Shown one piece after another: positions 33,301-42,174 of a stretch of 64,000 nt of DNA. The stretch spans positions 558,001 to 622,000 of the forward strand of contig JBFMBX010000001.1 of NCBI GenBank assembly GCA_040754815.1. The letters are read 5' to 3'. Under the pieces are notes generated by a model. It worked only from the letters and a program-made list of their open reading frames with translations, did not search any database and was not told the origin of the DNA. The position numbers and the translations under genes are program-made. This stretch comes from Bellilinea sp040754815 (GTDB lineage: Bacteria; Chloroflexota; Anaerolineae; Anaerolineales; Anaerolineaceae). How positions within the stretch are numbered: position 1 is the stretch's first letter; each line of letters begins with the position of its first letter.

Positions 33301-33798
33301 TCAAAACACGAAAGCCCATAGTAGCCAGACCACCACCACCAGCGACCCAAAGATAAAACGAAGCACTGCCCCCCAGCCGCAGCCGACGGCCAGCCCGCGG
33401 GTTGACTCCCATGCTTTGCGCCAATCGCGAATGCGCAGATACTCCACAATGAAAATACCGCCCATCGCCAGAATCAATCCGCCCAACGGCGGGAAGATCA
33501 GCGAGCCGGCCACACCGCCCAGCAAAGCCGCTCCAATCGAAAGCCACGAAGCCCCGCTGGACTTTGCCGAAGCACCCATCGCCACATTGTCAATAATCCC
33601 GCCAATCAGCACCAGAACGGTGATGATTCCAAACAGAAGGCCGCCGGTCAGGTCAAAGCCGTTGACCAGCCCATAGACCAGCGCCGCCGCCCACTGAATC
33701 CACAGCCCGGGCAGGAGCGGCACCAGCGTTGCCGCCTGCCCGAGCAGCAAAAAGGCCAGAATAATCCACGGAAAGGCTGCCTGCAATGCTTCCTGCAT
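33301..33798 (-). CDS. DUF456 membrane protein
   Basis: A 165-residue protein with about four membrane helices. Gly-rich segments GLWIQWAAALVYGL, GGIIDNVAMGASAKSSGASW and GGVAGSLIFPPLGGLILAM are characteristic of DUF456. It starts 6 bases after the serS stop, so it is co-transcribed with serS under T-box control. Function unknown. Confidence 0.85.
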   Translation of the reverse strand: MQEALQAAFPWIILAFLLLGQAATLVPLLPGLWIQWAAALVYGLVNGFDLTGGLLFGIITVLVLIGGIIDNVAMGASAKSSGASWLSIGAALLGGVAGSLIFPPLGGLILAMGGIFIVEYLRIRDWRKAWESTRGLAVGCGWGAVLRFIFGSLVVVVWLLWAFVF

Positions 33799-33804
33799 CG
33801 GATG

Positions 33805-35082
33805 TTAACCTTGCGGGCGGATGACTTCGATTCCGCCCATCCACGGCCGCAGCACCTCCGGCACGACAACACTGCCGTCCGGCTGCTGGTAGTTTTCCAG
33901 CACGGCGATCAGTGTGCGCGGCAGACCGAGCCCCGACCCGTTGAGGGTATGGACAAAACGGGCTTTGCCGCCATCGGCCGGCCGGTACTTGATGTTCGCC
34001 CGCCGTGCCTGAAAGTCCATCACATTGGAAACCGAGGAAACCTCCAGCCACTCGCCGCAGCCGGGCGCCCATACCTCGATATCGTAAGTGATGGCCGCGT
34101 TGAAGCCCAGATCCCCCGTGCATAGCTGCACCACTCGATAGGTCAACCCCAGTTCGGCGCAGGTCTGCTCGGCATCGGCAACCATTTTTTCCAGTTCGCG
34201 CATGGATTCTTCCGGCCGGCAGAAAATGTACATTTCCACCTTATCGAACTGATGTCCTCGCTTGATACCGCGCACATCCCGCCCGGCGCTCATCTTCTCC
34301 CGCCGGAAGCAAGGCGTATAAGCCGTAAAGCGGCGCGGCAGGCTGGCTTCGTCCAGCACTTCGTCCATGAACATACCGGTCAGCGGCACTTCGGCTGTAG
34401 GCACATTCCAGAAGTCCTCTTCGGCATCGTGATATAGGTTATCAGCGAATTTCGGTAACTGCCCCGAGGCAAACAGCGTCTGCGATTTAACCATGAAGGG
34501 CAGGTAGCGTTCTTCATATCCCTGCCGGATGTGCAGGTCTAGCATCCACGCAATCAGTGCGCGCTGCAGGCGCGCCCCGGCGCCGTTGAGGATGTAAAAC
34601 CGCGATCCGGTGATCTTCACCCCGCGTTCAAAGTCAATGATGCCGAGATTGACGCCCAAATCCCAGTGCGGTAGGGGCTGAAAGTCCAACTGTGGAATTT
34701 CGCCGGACTGGCGCACGACCCGGTTGTCATGTTCACCCGTGCCGTAAGGGGTATCGGGATGGGGAATGTTGGGAATGGTTGCCACCAGCGCTTGCAGGTC
34801 GCTCTCTACCTGCCGCACCTGCTCGTCCAGTTCGGCAATGCGCTCACCCAGCAGCCGCATGGCCTCGATTTTCGCCTGCCGTTCGGCGGGATCTTTCATC
34901 CGTCCGATTTCTTTGGAAACAGCATTGCGTTCCGCTTTTTTGGCTTCCACATCGGTCAGAAGCGCCCGGCGGCGGGCATCCAGTTCCAGCACGCGCTCCA
35001 CCACTCCATCTTCCATCTGACGGTCACGCAGCGCTTTGCGCACCACTTCGGGTTTTTCACGAATCAGGTTCAAGTCCAGCAT
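33805..35082 (-). CDS. serS: Seryl-tRNA synthetase
   Basis: 425 residues from the ATG at 35082 (GGAGGTGA upstream). An N-terminal helical arm (about 1-110, MLDLNLIREKPEVVRKAL) precedes a class II catalytic core: GAGARLQRALIAWMLD (motif 1 region), PCFRREKMSAGRDVRG and HQFDKVEMYIF (motif 2), NGSGLGLPRTLIAVLENYQ (motif 3). The length is standard. Its leader is a serine-specific T-box. It charges tRNASer and tRNASec-type substrates. Confidence 0.97.
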   Translation of the reverse strand: MLDLNLIREKPEVVRKALRDRQMEDGVVERVLELDARRRALLTDVEAKKAERNAVSKEIGRMKDPAERQAKIEAMRLLGERIAELDEQVRQVESDLQALVATIPNIPHPDTPYGTGEHDNRVVRQSGEIPQLDFQPLPHWDLGVNLGIIDFERGVKITGSRFYILNGAGARLQRALIAWMLDLHIRQGYEERYLPFMVKSQTLFASGQLPKFADNLYHDAEEDFWNVPTAEVPLTGMFMDEVLDEASLPRRFTAYTPCFRREKMSAGRDVRGIKRGHQFDKVEMYIFCRPEESMRELEKMVADAEQTCAELGLTYRVVQLCTGDLGFNAAITYDIEVWAPGCGEWLEVSSVSNVMDFQARRANIKYRPADGGKARFVHTLNGSGLGLPRTLIAVLENYQQPDGSVVVPEVLRPWMGGIEVIRPQG

Positions 35083-35095
35083 CAACTCACCTCCG

Positions 35096-35379
35096 TTAGG
35101 ATGAATACAAAACCCCCGCGCCCGTGCAGGACGAGGGGGGAGCATCTCGTGGTGCCACCTGCTTTCGCTGCCCGTTTATGGGACAGCCTCGTTGAGGGAG
35201 ATAACGGTCCTGCCCGTCCTTCTTACGGCACTTCTGCGCCCTTGCGAAGGCAACCTGCCTGCTCGAACAGGCAACCGGAGTGGAATTCACCGCATGGTCG
35301 TCCGGCTTGCACCTGCCGCCGGCTCTCTGAACGTCCAGAAGCGGTTACTGGATTCCGGCTTGGTCTTTCTCGATGTTGG
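35096..35379 (-). promoter_or_regulatory. Serine-specific T-box riboswitch of serS
   Basis: The leader carries the conserved T-box GGTGGCACCACG (minus strand, about 35148-35159) that pairs with the tRNA acceptor end. An AGTA bulge (CCAGTAACC) and an AGAGAG element belong to stem I. The specifier loop is GAATTCCACT, in which TCC (35282-35284) is a serine codon preceded by GAA-T and followed by A, as the class requires. The terminator follows. Uncharged tRNASer should stabilise the antiterminator and raise serS-DUF456 expression. Confidence 0.93.
35109..35140 (-). terminator. T-box terminator of serS
   Basis: Arms CCCCC and GGGGG (35136-35140 and 35113-35117, minus strand) with further pairs inside form the stem. 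TTTT follows at 35109-35112, about 27 bases before the serS start. Confidence 0.85.
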
Positions 35380-35380
35380 C

Positions 35381-35408
35381 ATTATACCTGAGGGTGAAAA
35401 CCTGTCAA
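35381..35408 (-). promoter_or_regulatory. Consensus promoter of the serS T-box transcript
   Basis: TTGACA (35403-35408) and TATAAT (35381-35386) on the minus strand, spacer 16. Both hexamers are perfect. It lies only 14 bases past the stop of the upstream lipoprotein gene. Confidence 0.9.
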
Positions 35409-35421
35409 GGAAAACACCCGC

Positions 35422-36933
35422 TCATTTCAAAATAACGAATTCGTGGCGCAGTCCGTAGGGCTGAAAGTAATCCTGCACCACTTCATCTATCCTGACCGGT
35501 TCGCTTCCTCTGCTAAGATCATAAAAATACATGCCTGCCAGATAACGATCCGGGATACCTTCCTCGGGGGCTGTCCACATCAACACCCGCCTGGTGTCCA
35601 GCCACACTGTTTCCATGATGGCCTGTTTGGGCGGTACAACCAGATCGTCAGGCGGGTGGCAGAGATCTGCTACGGCCAGCCTTTTGACAATTGGGTTTGG
35701 CCCGCCAAACGGACTGGAAGTCAGCAAAAAGCGGCGGCTATCCGGATTCCAGCCCGCCAGCCGCAGCACCCAGCCCTGCGTATAACGGCGTACTTGCAGG
35801 GTCTCTAAATCCATCAGGCTCAACCCGACCCAGTTATAGGTTTTTTGCGGGGCGTTATCCACATCCGGCTGATTCCAGAAAGCCAGAAATTGCCTGTCCG
35901 GCGAAAAAGAAAAAGTCCACGGATTTGCCCGAATGACGGCCACTTCCTCAACACTGACCTGCGGTTCAATTTGCACAAAATAGAGGGTCGTTTCGGCGCG
36001 CTCGTCAAAAAAAGCATTCTGCGTTGTCGTGGTATAAAAACCGCTCGAATCAAGCCGCCAGACGATGTTCCGCTGGCCGGTCAGGTAACACACCTCGGGA
36101 TCGGGGCAGGCCGGTTCAAGGGGAATAATCTGCTCTCGCCGGCTTTGATGGTCGAACACTCTCAAACCCTGCGGATGATCGGAAATTTCATAGCGTCCAT
36201 CCGGTGAACTCGCTCCCCTCGGTGCAGCTTCTTCGGTGAGGGATGTTCTCTTTCCATCCGGCAGGCTAAGCCGGTAGCGTTCGCCGATGGTGCTTTCCGT
36301 ACCCAACCCCCACGGTTCGGCAAAGACAACTATTTTCAATGCTTCCGTCATCCCGGCTTTCTCTGGGGAGGTTTCCCAATCAAATTGCAAATACACCCGT
36401 TCGGCAAGGGGATACTGTTCATGCGTTGTACGAGGACTGAATTCGCCAATTTCCAGAAGGGCATTTTCCAGCCGGTCGAGGATGCGCAGGGGTATTCCTT
36501 CCAGCGGTTTATCCGAAGGTGAAACTTCTTTCCCTTTCGTCAGAAAAGCAATGTAACGGCCGCCCGGTGAAAGGTGCGGCCCAACCGCATCGGGGGGCAA
36601 TTCCACGGGCGTTTTTTGACGGGTGGTCTCATCCCACAGCCAGACCGCGTTCTCGTTGACATACAAAATTTGAATCGAATCGGGAGGCGAAGGCACATCC
36701 TCTGCCGGCGGCATACAGTCGAACAGTTCCGGCGTGGCTGAGGGAGTCTGGCTAGGGCGAGGTGTGTTGGTTGGATGAGAGGTGCGGGTAGAAGTCGGCG
36801 AGGCGGTGGGTTCAGGCGAGTTTACGGGTAATGTGGCTCCTGGTGTTAGAGTTTGAGGTGGGATGGGTAAACGCTGGCAGGCCACCCCCACCAAAACCAA
36901 AAGCAAGAGAATTATGGAGAGTTTTATTTGCAT
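35422..36933 (-). CDS. Lipoprotein with predicted beta-propeller (TolB/WD40-like) domain
   Basis: A 503-residue secreted lipoprotein. The signal IILLLLVLVGVACQ ends in a lipobox Cys near residue 19. A Ser/Thr/Pro-rich linker covers about residues 22-70. The rest is a repeat-type beta domain with blade-like units (LSPGGRYIAFLTKG, SSPDGRYEISDHP, FSPDRQFLAFWNQP, WNPDSRRFLLTSSP). Such propellers mediate binding at the cell surface. No enzyme motif is recognised. There is no obvious terminator between it and the serS promoter. Confidence 0.8.
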   Translation of the reverse strand: MQIKLSIILLLLVLVGVACQRLPIPPQTLTPGATLPVNSPEPTASPTSTRTSHPTNTPRPSQTPSATPELFDCMPPAEDVPSPPDSIQILYVNENAVWLWDETTRQKTPVELPPDAVGPHLSPGGRYIAFLTKGKEVSPSDKPLEGIPLRILDRLENALLEIGEFSPRTTHEQYPLAERVYLQFDWETSPEKAGMTEALKIVVFAEPWGLGTESTIGERYRLSLPDGKRTSLTEEAAPRGASSPDGRYEISDHPQGLRVFDHQSRREQIIPLEPACPDPEVCYLTGQRNIVWRLDSSGFYTTTTQNAFFDERAETTLYFVQIEPQVSVEEVAVIRANPWTFSFSPDRQFLAFWNQPDVDNAPQKTYNWVGLSLMDLETLQVRRYTQGWVLRLAGWNPDSRRFLLTSSPFGGPNPIVKRLAVADLCHPPDDLVVPPKQAIMETVWLDTRRVLMWTAPEEGIPDRYLAGMYFYDLSRGSEPVRIDEVVQDYFQPYGLRHEFVILK

Positions 36934-36986
36934 TTCATGTTTGACCTGCGATTAATTCATACAGGTTGATCGGAAGTAATTTTCAT

Positions 36987-36992
36987 TATAAT
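36987..36992 (+). promoter_or_regulatory. -10 box placing transcription start at the ATG (leaderless)
   Basis: TATAAT ends 5 bases before the ATG at 36998. TTGATC lies 15 bases upstream of it. Transcription would begin at or next to the start codon. Confidence 0.5.
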
Positions 36993-36997
36993 GGGTT

Positions 36998-37783
36998 ATG
37001 ACAATATCAAAAATGCCCAATTCTCTCACTCTAAATTTCCTGAGCATCCCTGCCGATCAAGCCGGAATTGACGCTCTGGGTGAAAACGGCTGGCTGCTCC
37101 GCTTACCGTCCGGCGCAGCCGGATCCTACCGGGTGGCGCAGCTGGACGACTACCGCCGCCTGCCGCGCCACCGCTTCCGCTGGCAGCCGCCGGTCACCCT
37201 CTCGCTCACCGCTCAGGTCTCTGCCGCCGACCTGCCCGGCACGTGGGGTTTCGGCTTCTGGAACGACCCGTTCAGCCTTTCGTTGGGTGCCAAAGGCAGC
37301 GCTCGCCGCCTGCCGGTGCTGCCCAATGCAGCCTGGTTCTTCCACGCCTCGCCGCCTAATTGCCTCAGCCTCCGCGATGACCTGCCCGCCAGCGGGTTTC
37401 TGGCAGCCGTTTTCCGCTCACCATTAATCCCTTCCGTTCTGCTCGCCCCGGCGTTAATTGGGCTGCCCTTGCTGGCTGTACCGGTTGCCGCCCGCTGGCT
37501 GCGCCGCATTGCCAGTTCCATCATTCAACAAGACGCGGCCCTCCTCGATGTGCAGGTGGCACAACCCCATGAGTACCGGCTGGAATGGCAGCCTCGTCTT
37601 GTGCGTTTCTATGTGGACGGGGAATCGTTGTTTGAACCCCCCCTCACCCCGCGCGGCCGGCTGGGGCTGGTGATCTGGATTGACAATCAATACGCAACCT
37701 TTACGCCGGAGGGGCGGCTGGGCCTTGGTACGCTGCAGAACGAAGCAGCTCATTTATTTGTTTCTAAAATCCACATCGAATAA
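36998..37783 (+). CDS. Unknown protein with jelly-roll-like C-terminal part
   Basis: 261 residues, not recognised. Two halves rich in beta-strand patterns (TLSLTAQVSAADLPGTWGFGFWND and HEYRLEWQPRLVRFYVDGESLF with RGRLGLVIWIDNQYATF, each typical of concanavalin/lamin-G-like sheets) flank a central hydrophobic stretch (SPLIPSVLLAPALIGLPLLAVPVAA). No signal peptide or catalytic motif is evident. The ATG has no ribosome site and follows a -10 box by 5 bases, pointing to a leaderless mRNA. Confidence 0.6.
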   Translation: MTISKMPNSLTLNFLSIPADQAGIDALGENGWLLRLPSGAAGSYRVAQLDDYRRLPRHRFRWQPPVTLSLTAQVSAADLPGTWGFGFWNDPFSLSLGAKGSARRLPVLPNAAWFFHASPPNCLSLRDDLPASGFLAAVFRSPLIPSVLLAPALIGLPLLAVPVAARWLRRIASSIIQQDAALLDVQVAQPHEYRLEWQPRLVRFYVDGESLFEPPLTPRGRLGLVIWIDNQYATFTPEGRLGLGTLQNEAAHLFVSKIHIE

Positions 37784-37806
37784 AAAAAGCCCCTCTTACG
37801 AGGGGC
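37782..37806 (-). terminator. Terminator of dps
   Basis: Stem GCCCCTC/GAGGGGC (37789-37795 with 37800-37806) with a 4-base loop. On the minus strand seven T follow. It also ends within one base of the convergent gene's stop codon. Confidence 0.9.
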
Positions 37807-37829
37807 AAAAAACCAAATTCAAGCGTGGT

Positions 37830-38342
37830 TTATTCCTGCAAAAACGAGCGCAAGAACCAGGCCATCTTTTCGTGCTGGCGAATCAGATCGGTCAGAAAGT
37901 CGCTGGTGCCGACATCGCCGTATTTATCCATACACTCATCAATATCTTTGCGCAGTTCGCGGATGATGGTTTCGTGGTCGGCCAGCAGGTTAGCGATCAT
38001 GGTCATCGTATCCGGATATTCGCCGGGGTGTTCGCTCAGGCGGGTCAGATCCAGATATTCGCGCATGGTGCCGACCGCTTTACCGCCCAATGCACGGGCG
38101 CGCTCGGCCACATCGTCCACAATGTCGTCCAGCATTTCGTACTGCTCGCCGAAAAATTTGTGCATCGGGTCAAAACTGGGTCCCAGTACGTTCCAGTGAT
38201 AGTTATGGGTTTTCAGCATCAGCACGTGCTCATCGGCCAGCAGACGGTTGAGCATTTCAATGACTGCTTCACGATTGGATTGGGTAATCTCAATTTCGGG
38301 TTGTCGTTCGTCAAAAATTGTATTCGATTTTAAGGTTGCCAT
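37830..38342 (-). CDS. dps: Dps-family ferritin-like DNA-protection protein
   Basis: 170 residues. LKTHNYHWNVLGPSFDPMHKFFGEQYEMLDDIVDDVAERARALGG is the Dps four-helix core and contains the inter-subunit ferroxidase ligands (His, Asp, Glu; cited here only as the blocks HNYHWNV and FGEQYEMLDDIVDDVAER). It oxidises and stores iron with peroxide and protects DNA. It starts 15 bases after the stop of the PerR-like repressor gene, so the two are probably co-transcribed from the PerR-box promoter. Confidence 0.95.
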   Translation of the reverse strand: MATLKSNTIFDERQPEIEITQSNREAVIEMLNRLLADEHVLMLKTHNYHWNVLGPSFDPMHKFFGEQYEMLDDIVDDVAERARALGGKAVGTMREYLDLTRLSEHPGEYPDTMTMIANLLADHETIIRELRKDIDECMDKYGDVGTSDFLTDLIRQHEKMAWFLRSFLQE

Positions 38343-38357
38343 TTTGTTCCTCCAAAC

Positions 38358-38804
38358 TTAGATGGAATTGGTTTGTGACTGACAATTGGCACAAACACCG
38401 TAGAGATCCAGCCGGTATGTGGAAACCTGAAAGGCCGACTGGGACTGCAGGGCCGCCACGACCGGTTGAACATCCACGTTTTCGCCGTCGTAAATTTGCC
38501 CACATTGGGTGCAAATCAGGTGAGGGTGCGGTTCGGGATGGAAGGCATCGTAACGGCTGCCCTGCAAATCGCCGCTGATCTCGATCACTTCACCCATTTC
38601 TTTCAGCAAAGCAACGGTCTTATACACCGTTGCAAGGCTGGTCATTGGAAAATCGCGGCATACGCGGCGGTAGATCTGTTCCACCGTGGGGTGATCCTGC
38701 GCAGAGATAAACGCACGCAAAATCGCCACCCGCTGGGGTGTCATGCGGTAGCCGTTCTTTTGCAATCTTTGAAGGATATTTTTTAACCGTTCCTCTGTGT
38801 TCAT
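38358..38804 (-). CDS. perR: Fur-family peroxide regulator (PerR-like)
   Basis: 148 residues from the ATG at 38804. MTPQRVAILRAFISAQDHPTVEQIY and MTSLATVYKTVALLKE form the DNA-binding winged helix. HPHLICTQCGQIYD and YGVCANCQSQ carry the two CxxC structural-zinc pairs, with metal-sensing His/Asp between (RYDAFHPEPHPH). A PerR rather than Fur role is favoured by the linked dps and by the box TTATAATTTTTATTA over its own promoter. The longer frame to 38831 lacks a ribosome site. Confidence 0.88.
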   Translation of the reverse strand: MNTEERLKNILQRLQKNGYRMTPQRVAILRAFISAQDHPTVEQIYRRVCRDFPMTSLATVYKTVALLKEMGEVIEISGDLQGSRYDAFHPEPHPHLICTQCGQIYDGENVDVQPVVAALQSQSAFQVSTYRLDLYGVCANCQSQTNSI

Positions 38805-38835
38805 GGAAAACCTTTTCTTATCAATAATCATTTTC

Positions 38836-38871
38836 TAATAAAAATTATAATCAACAAAGATTGTTTGTCAA
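38836..38871 (-). promoter_or_regulatory. perR-dps promoter with overlapping Per/Fur box
   Basis: TTGACA (38866-38871) and TATAAT (38844-38849), spacer 16, minus strand. The box TTATAATTTTTATTA (38836-38850) matches 12 of 14 defined positions of the PerR consensus TTATAATnATTATAA by eye and covers the -10 element, implying autorepression. Confidence 0.8.
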
Positions 38872-38881
38872 GTTAAGGTTT

Positions 38882-38926
38882 GGTTAAAAATGGCAAATGG
38901 CGTGCGGTTGACCGCACGCCATTTGC
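38882..38926 (-). terminator. Terminator of the UbiA-type gene
   Basis: A perfect 16-base inverted repeat (38893-38908 and 38911-38926) with only two central bases. On the minus strand CATTTTTAACC follows. The very long GC-rich stem should also be stable as an mRNA 3' end. Confidence 0.85.
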
Positions 38927-39010
38927 ACACCCAATTTCCCAAAACCCTTTACCTGGAGGCAAGATTTTGGCGGTTGAGCAGTTCCCGCTGCCCAACCGAT
39001 AAAACCCTGT

Positions 39011-40006
39011 TCAGCCAATGAATAATTGCAAAATCAAACCCAAAAGTAACAACATCCCATACCTTCGGTTTTGATAGAACGCAGCAGCCACAAAATAGAG
39101 CGGCCATCCGGCAGCCAGCCGGGCGTCCTGCGGTTTCTCCGTCGGGCGCGGATTGCTGAACACCCGAATCACCGGAGGCAGGTTGAGCCACGCCAGTAAG
39201 ACGATGAGCATGACCGGCGAAAAGTAACCCACGGCCACCAGCGCAATAACCGAAAGGTACTGCAAGGCAATCATAGCCAGCACCATGTATCGCGAGCGGG
39301 TTTCGCCTAAAATGACCGGCAGGGTACGGATGCCCTTTTCCTTATCCTGCTGCAATTTATCAATGTGTTTGCCAAAGATCACCGTCGTCGGGCCGAGCGC
39401 ATAAGCCAGAGAAGCCAGCGCCACATACCAGTCCCACTGACCGGTGATCACATAATAACCGCCGCCGATCATCAACGGCCCCCACACCACCAGCACGGCA
39501 ATTTCGCCCAGCCCGATGTATTTGAGCGGGTACGTATAAAACAATACAAACACAGCCCCTGCCAGCAGCAGCCACAGTGCAAGAATCCCGCTGACTGCCA
39601 CCAGATACGCCCCTGCTGCCACGGCAATCAGGCCGGTCACCGCCGCATACAACAGGTGCGTTTTGCGGCTCCACAAGCCCTGTTCCAAAGGCTGCGGCCC
39701 GTATTGAGTGCGGTAGTAATTATCCGTATCCACACCGCGAGAATAATCGGTCAGATCATTGAGCAGGTTATTGGTGGCGTGGGCAAAAATCAGGCCGATG
39801 ACCAGCATCAGCCAGCGCACCACATCGAACTGCCCGGCGCGCAGCGCCAGCAGACCGGCAATTGCCGCCGAGATGAAAGTCATAATCAGTACCGCTGCCC
39901 GCGTGGAAATCAACCATTTGGAGATGACATCCAGCCGCTGCCATTCCTCACGCTCAACATGAGGAATCACCTGTAATGCTTTTACCCACATTTTTACGTT
40001 GACCAT
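39011..40006 (-). CDS. UbiA-family prenyltransferase
   Basis: A 331-residue protein with 8-9 membrane helices. The first Asp-rich motif is ATNNLLNDLTDYSRGVD near residue 78, the second KLQQDKEKGIRTLPV near 215; both bind the prenyl diphosphate through magnesium. GAAGAGGT precedes the ATG. The sequence style is closest to 1,4-dihydroxy-2-naphthoate (menaquinone) prenyltransferases, but no other men genes are in view, so the acceptor is unconfirmed. Confidence 0.88.
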   Translation of the reverse strand: MVNVKMWVKALQVIPHVEREEWQRLDVISKWLISTRAAVLIMTFISAAIAGLLALRAGQFDVVRWLMLVIGLIFAHATNNLLNDLTDYSRGVDTDNYYRTQYGPQPLEQGLWSRKTHLLYAAVTGLIAVAAGAYLVAVSGILALWLLLAGAVFVLFYTYPLKYIGLGEIAVLVVWGPLMIGGGYYVITGQWDWYVALASLAYALGPTTVIFGKHIDKLQQDKEKGIRTLPVILGETRSRYMVLAMIALQYLSVIALVAVGYFSPVMLIVLLAWLNLPPVIRVFSNPRPTEKPQDARLAAGWPLYFVAAAFYQNRRYGMLLLLGLILQLFIG

Positions 40007-40142
40007 AATGACCTCTTCTTTTATCCTAATTGTAATTATCTTGAAAAGCCTTAGATTGTAAAGGCTTTTAGGAAAACTCTAATTGAATTTTAATATCCCG
40101 AAGCCGGCGGGATTTATTTCTCATCTGGTGTTCTAGCAAGGC

Positions 40143-40910
40143 TCAGTTTTGATCGTTCGGCGGCAGGACGGGCAAATACCAGCGGCCCTCGCCGGCATCC
40201 GGTTCTTCGCGCAGCCGCTGCGGGGCAAACACTGCCAGCCAGGCCGTATATGCCGCCGCAAGGGCGTTCAATTCACCGGTGGTATGCAGCAATTCATACG
40301 GCAGCCTGCCCAAAAGCAAGCGCCGTCGGGTCACTTCTTCAAAAAAATCCATCGGGTCTTTGAGCGGCAGTTTCTCTTCGAACAAAATCAATTGCCGCTG
40401 CAAACGGCCTTCCAGCGAACGAGCCTCGAACAATCGTCCCCCGCACAGGGACAGGAAAACTCCGTACGCCGATACACGCAGCCACTGCTTTTTTGCATCA
40501 TCCTCAGGAAAAGGCGAGTAGCCTAATTCCTGTAAGTTTTGCAATAGAATTTGCGCCCGCTGTCTGGCGCTGCGGCTGTCTTTCTCGACCATACCGGTCA
40601 AACCGGATGCCGTTTGGGTTTCCAGCCTTTCTGCTGCCTCTTTTCTTAACCGGCCAAATAAATCATCCGCCAGTTCCGGGAAAAGGCGTTGCTGCACCTC
40701 TGCTGCCGGCAGTTCTTTCGGATGGGCATTGAAACAATTTACCGCTGCCAGTGCCTCACCCTGACCGGCCGCAAAAGCCAGCACATCGTGAATTTTTCCC
40801 CCACCGATGGCCAGAATTCGTTTTTCAGCATCCAGTGCAACATAAGTCAACGCCTCGCGGCCGCTACCGGGGTCAATTCCCAAAAAAATCATCCGTTCAC
40901 CGGGGTGCAT
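40143..40910 (-). CDS. Predicted RNase H-fold protein (DUF429-like)
   Basis: About 255 residues. MIFLGIDPGSGREALTYVALD is an RNase H-fold first strand with Asp, and ALAAVNCFNAHPKEL is the following strand where DUF429 proteins usually have an acidic residue, here Asn. KQWLRVSAYGVFLSL and GRLPYELLHTTGELNALAAAYTAWL match the later DUF429 helices. Nuclease activity is doubtful given the Asn. The start is either 40910 or the ATG at 40892 (GGTGA upstream). A short hairpin (40097-40113) follows the stop. Confidence 0.55.
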   Translation of the reverse strand: MHPGERMIFLGIDPGSGREALTYVALDAEKRILAIGGGKIHDVLAFAAGQGEALAAVNCFNAHPKELPAAEVQQRLFPELADDLFGRLRKEAAERLETQTASGLTGMVEKDSRSARQRAQILLQNLQELGYSPFPEDDAKKQWLRVSAYGVFLSLCGGRLFEARSLEGRLQRQLILFEEKLPLKDPMDFFEEVTRRRLLLGRLPYELLHTTGELNALAAAYTAWLAVFAPQRLREEPDAGEGRWYLPVLPPNDQN

Positions 40911-41018
40911 ACTTTTAGTTTAGCCCAGAATTATCCGCTGCGCAACCGAAATGAAACAACCAACCAGTGACTTGACAGCCCGGCAAACCTCCCTTTACAA
41001 TGCAATTCTGGATACAAG

Positions 41019-42116
41019 ATGTCCAAATACAGATGGCCGTTCTTTTTCCTTTTTTTGTTCCTTTCCATCATGCTGATGGACGGCTGTATGAACCTGCCCG
41101 GCCCGGATGTTCCCCCGCCGGATTCCACTGCAACGCCCCGCCCCAGCATCACCCCAACTCCCCCGCCAACACACACCCCCAGCCCAACACTGCCCCCAAC
41201 TGCCACCTTCACCCCAACCCCCACACTTCACCCCCTCACCATCCAGTCCATGCGTCAGCGAGAATACCCGGGCAGTGAAATTACCTTTGAAGAAAAGCTG
41301 GCTTCCGGAGGGAATTTCGACCGTTTTGTGGTTTCCTACCTTTCGGACGGCTTGAAAATCTACGCGCTGATGACCATTCCCTTCGGCGAGCCGCCACCCG
41401 GCGGCTTTCCGGTCATTGTTTTCAACCATGGTTACATTCCACCCCGCGAATACCGCACCACCGAACGTTATGTGGCTTACGTCAATGGCTTTGCCAGCCG
41501 CGGCTACATCGTCTTTCGGCCGGATTACCGCGGTCACGGCAACTCCGAAGGCGAGGCACGCGGCGCATACGGCAACCCCGACTACACCATTGATGTTCTC
41601 AACGCCGTGGCTTCCCTGAAGCGCTACCCTCAGGCCAATCCGCAAAAAATTGGCATGTGGGGACATTCCATGGGCGGCCATATTACCCTGCGCGCCATGG
41701 TCACCACAACGGATATTAAGGCAGGGGTCATTTGGGCGGGGGTGGTCGGCTCGTATGAAGACCTGATGAGGCGCTGGCGGCCAACTCCCATTGCCACCCT
41801 CTCTGCCACCGGCGGGCGCAGATTTACCCAGCAGCTCGTGCAAACCTACGGCTCACCGGAAGAGAATCCCTCGTTTTGGGAGTCAATTTCACCGATTGCC
41901 TTCGTTCAAGAAATCAGCGGGCCGTTGCAACTGCATCACGCCGTTGAAGATTCGGTCGTGCCGGTCTATTTCTCGCAGCGCCTGTACGATGCCATGCAGG
42001 CAGCCGGTAAACCGGTGGAGTTTTACACCTACCCCGGCAACGATCATAACCTCGCCAACAGTTTCAGCCTTGCCATGCAGCGTTCGATTGAATTTTTCGA
42101 CCGCTACTTAAAGTAA
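41019..42116 (+). CDS. Secreted alpha/beta hydrolase (S9/dienelactone-type) lipoprotein
   Basis: 365 residues. A hydrophobic signal ends near Cys-23 (IMLMDGCMN, a weak lipobox). A Thr/Pro-rich spacer of about 45 residues precedes the hydrolase domain: VIVFNHGYIPP, FRPDYRGHGNSEGE, WGHSMGGHITLRA (nucleophile Ser), and the closing Asp/His in VEDSVVPVYFSQ and NDHNLAN. It probably cleaves peptides or esters at the cell surface. On the DNA the spacer is a C-rich tract (41110-41230). Confidence 0.88.
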   Translation: MSKYRWPFFFLFLFLSIMLMDGCMNLPGPDVPPPDSTATPRPSITPTPPPTHTPSPTLPPTATFTPTPTLHPLTIQSMRQREYPGSEITFEEKLASGGNFDRFVVSYLSDGLKIYALMTIPFGEPPPGGFPVIVFNHGYIPPREYRTTERYVAYVNGFASRGYIVFRPDYRGHGNSEGEARGAYGNPDYTIDVLNAVASLKRYPQANPQKIGMWGHSMGGHITLRAMVTTTDIKAGVIWAGVVGSYEDLMRRWRPTPIATLSATGGRRFTQQLVQTYGSPEENPSFWESISPIAFVQEISGPLQLHHAVEDSVVPVYFSQRLYDAMQAAGKPVEFYTYPGNDHNLANSFSLAMQRSIEFFDRYLK

Positions 42117-42174
42117 TCAATTTCTTGACTCCACTATTCAGATGGGTTAGGATAATCAGGTGAGGAGTCGTCCC

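Noticed and set aside
40995..41843. 282-codon minus-strand ORF with Gly/Val repeats
   Set aside because: Complement of the C-rich Thr/Pro linker of the hydrolase lipoprotein.
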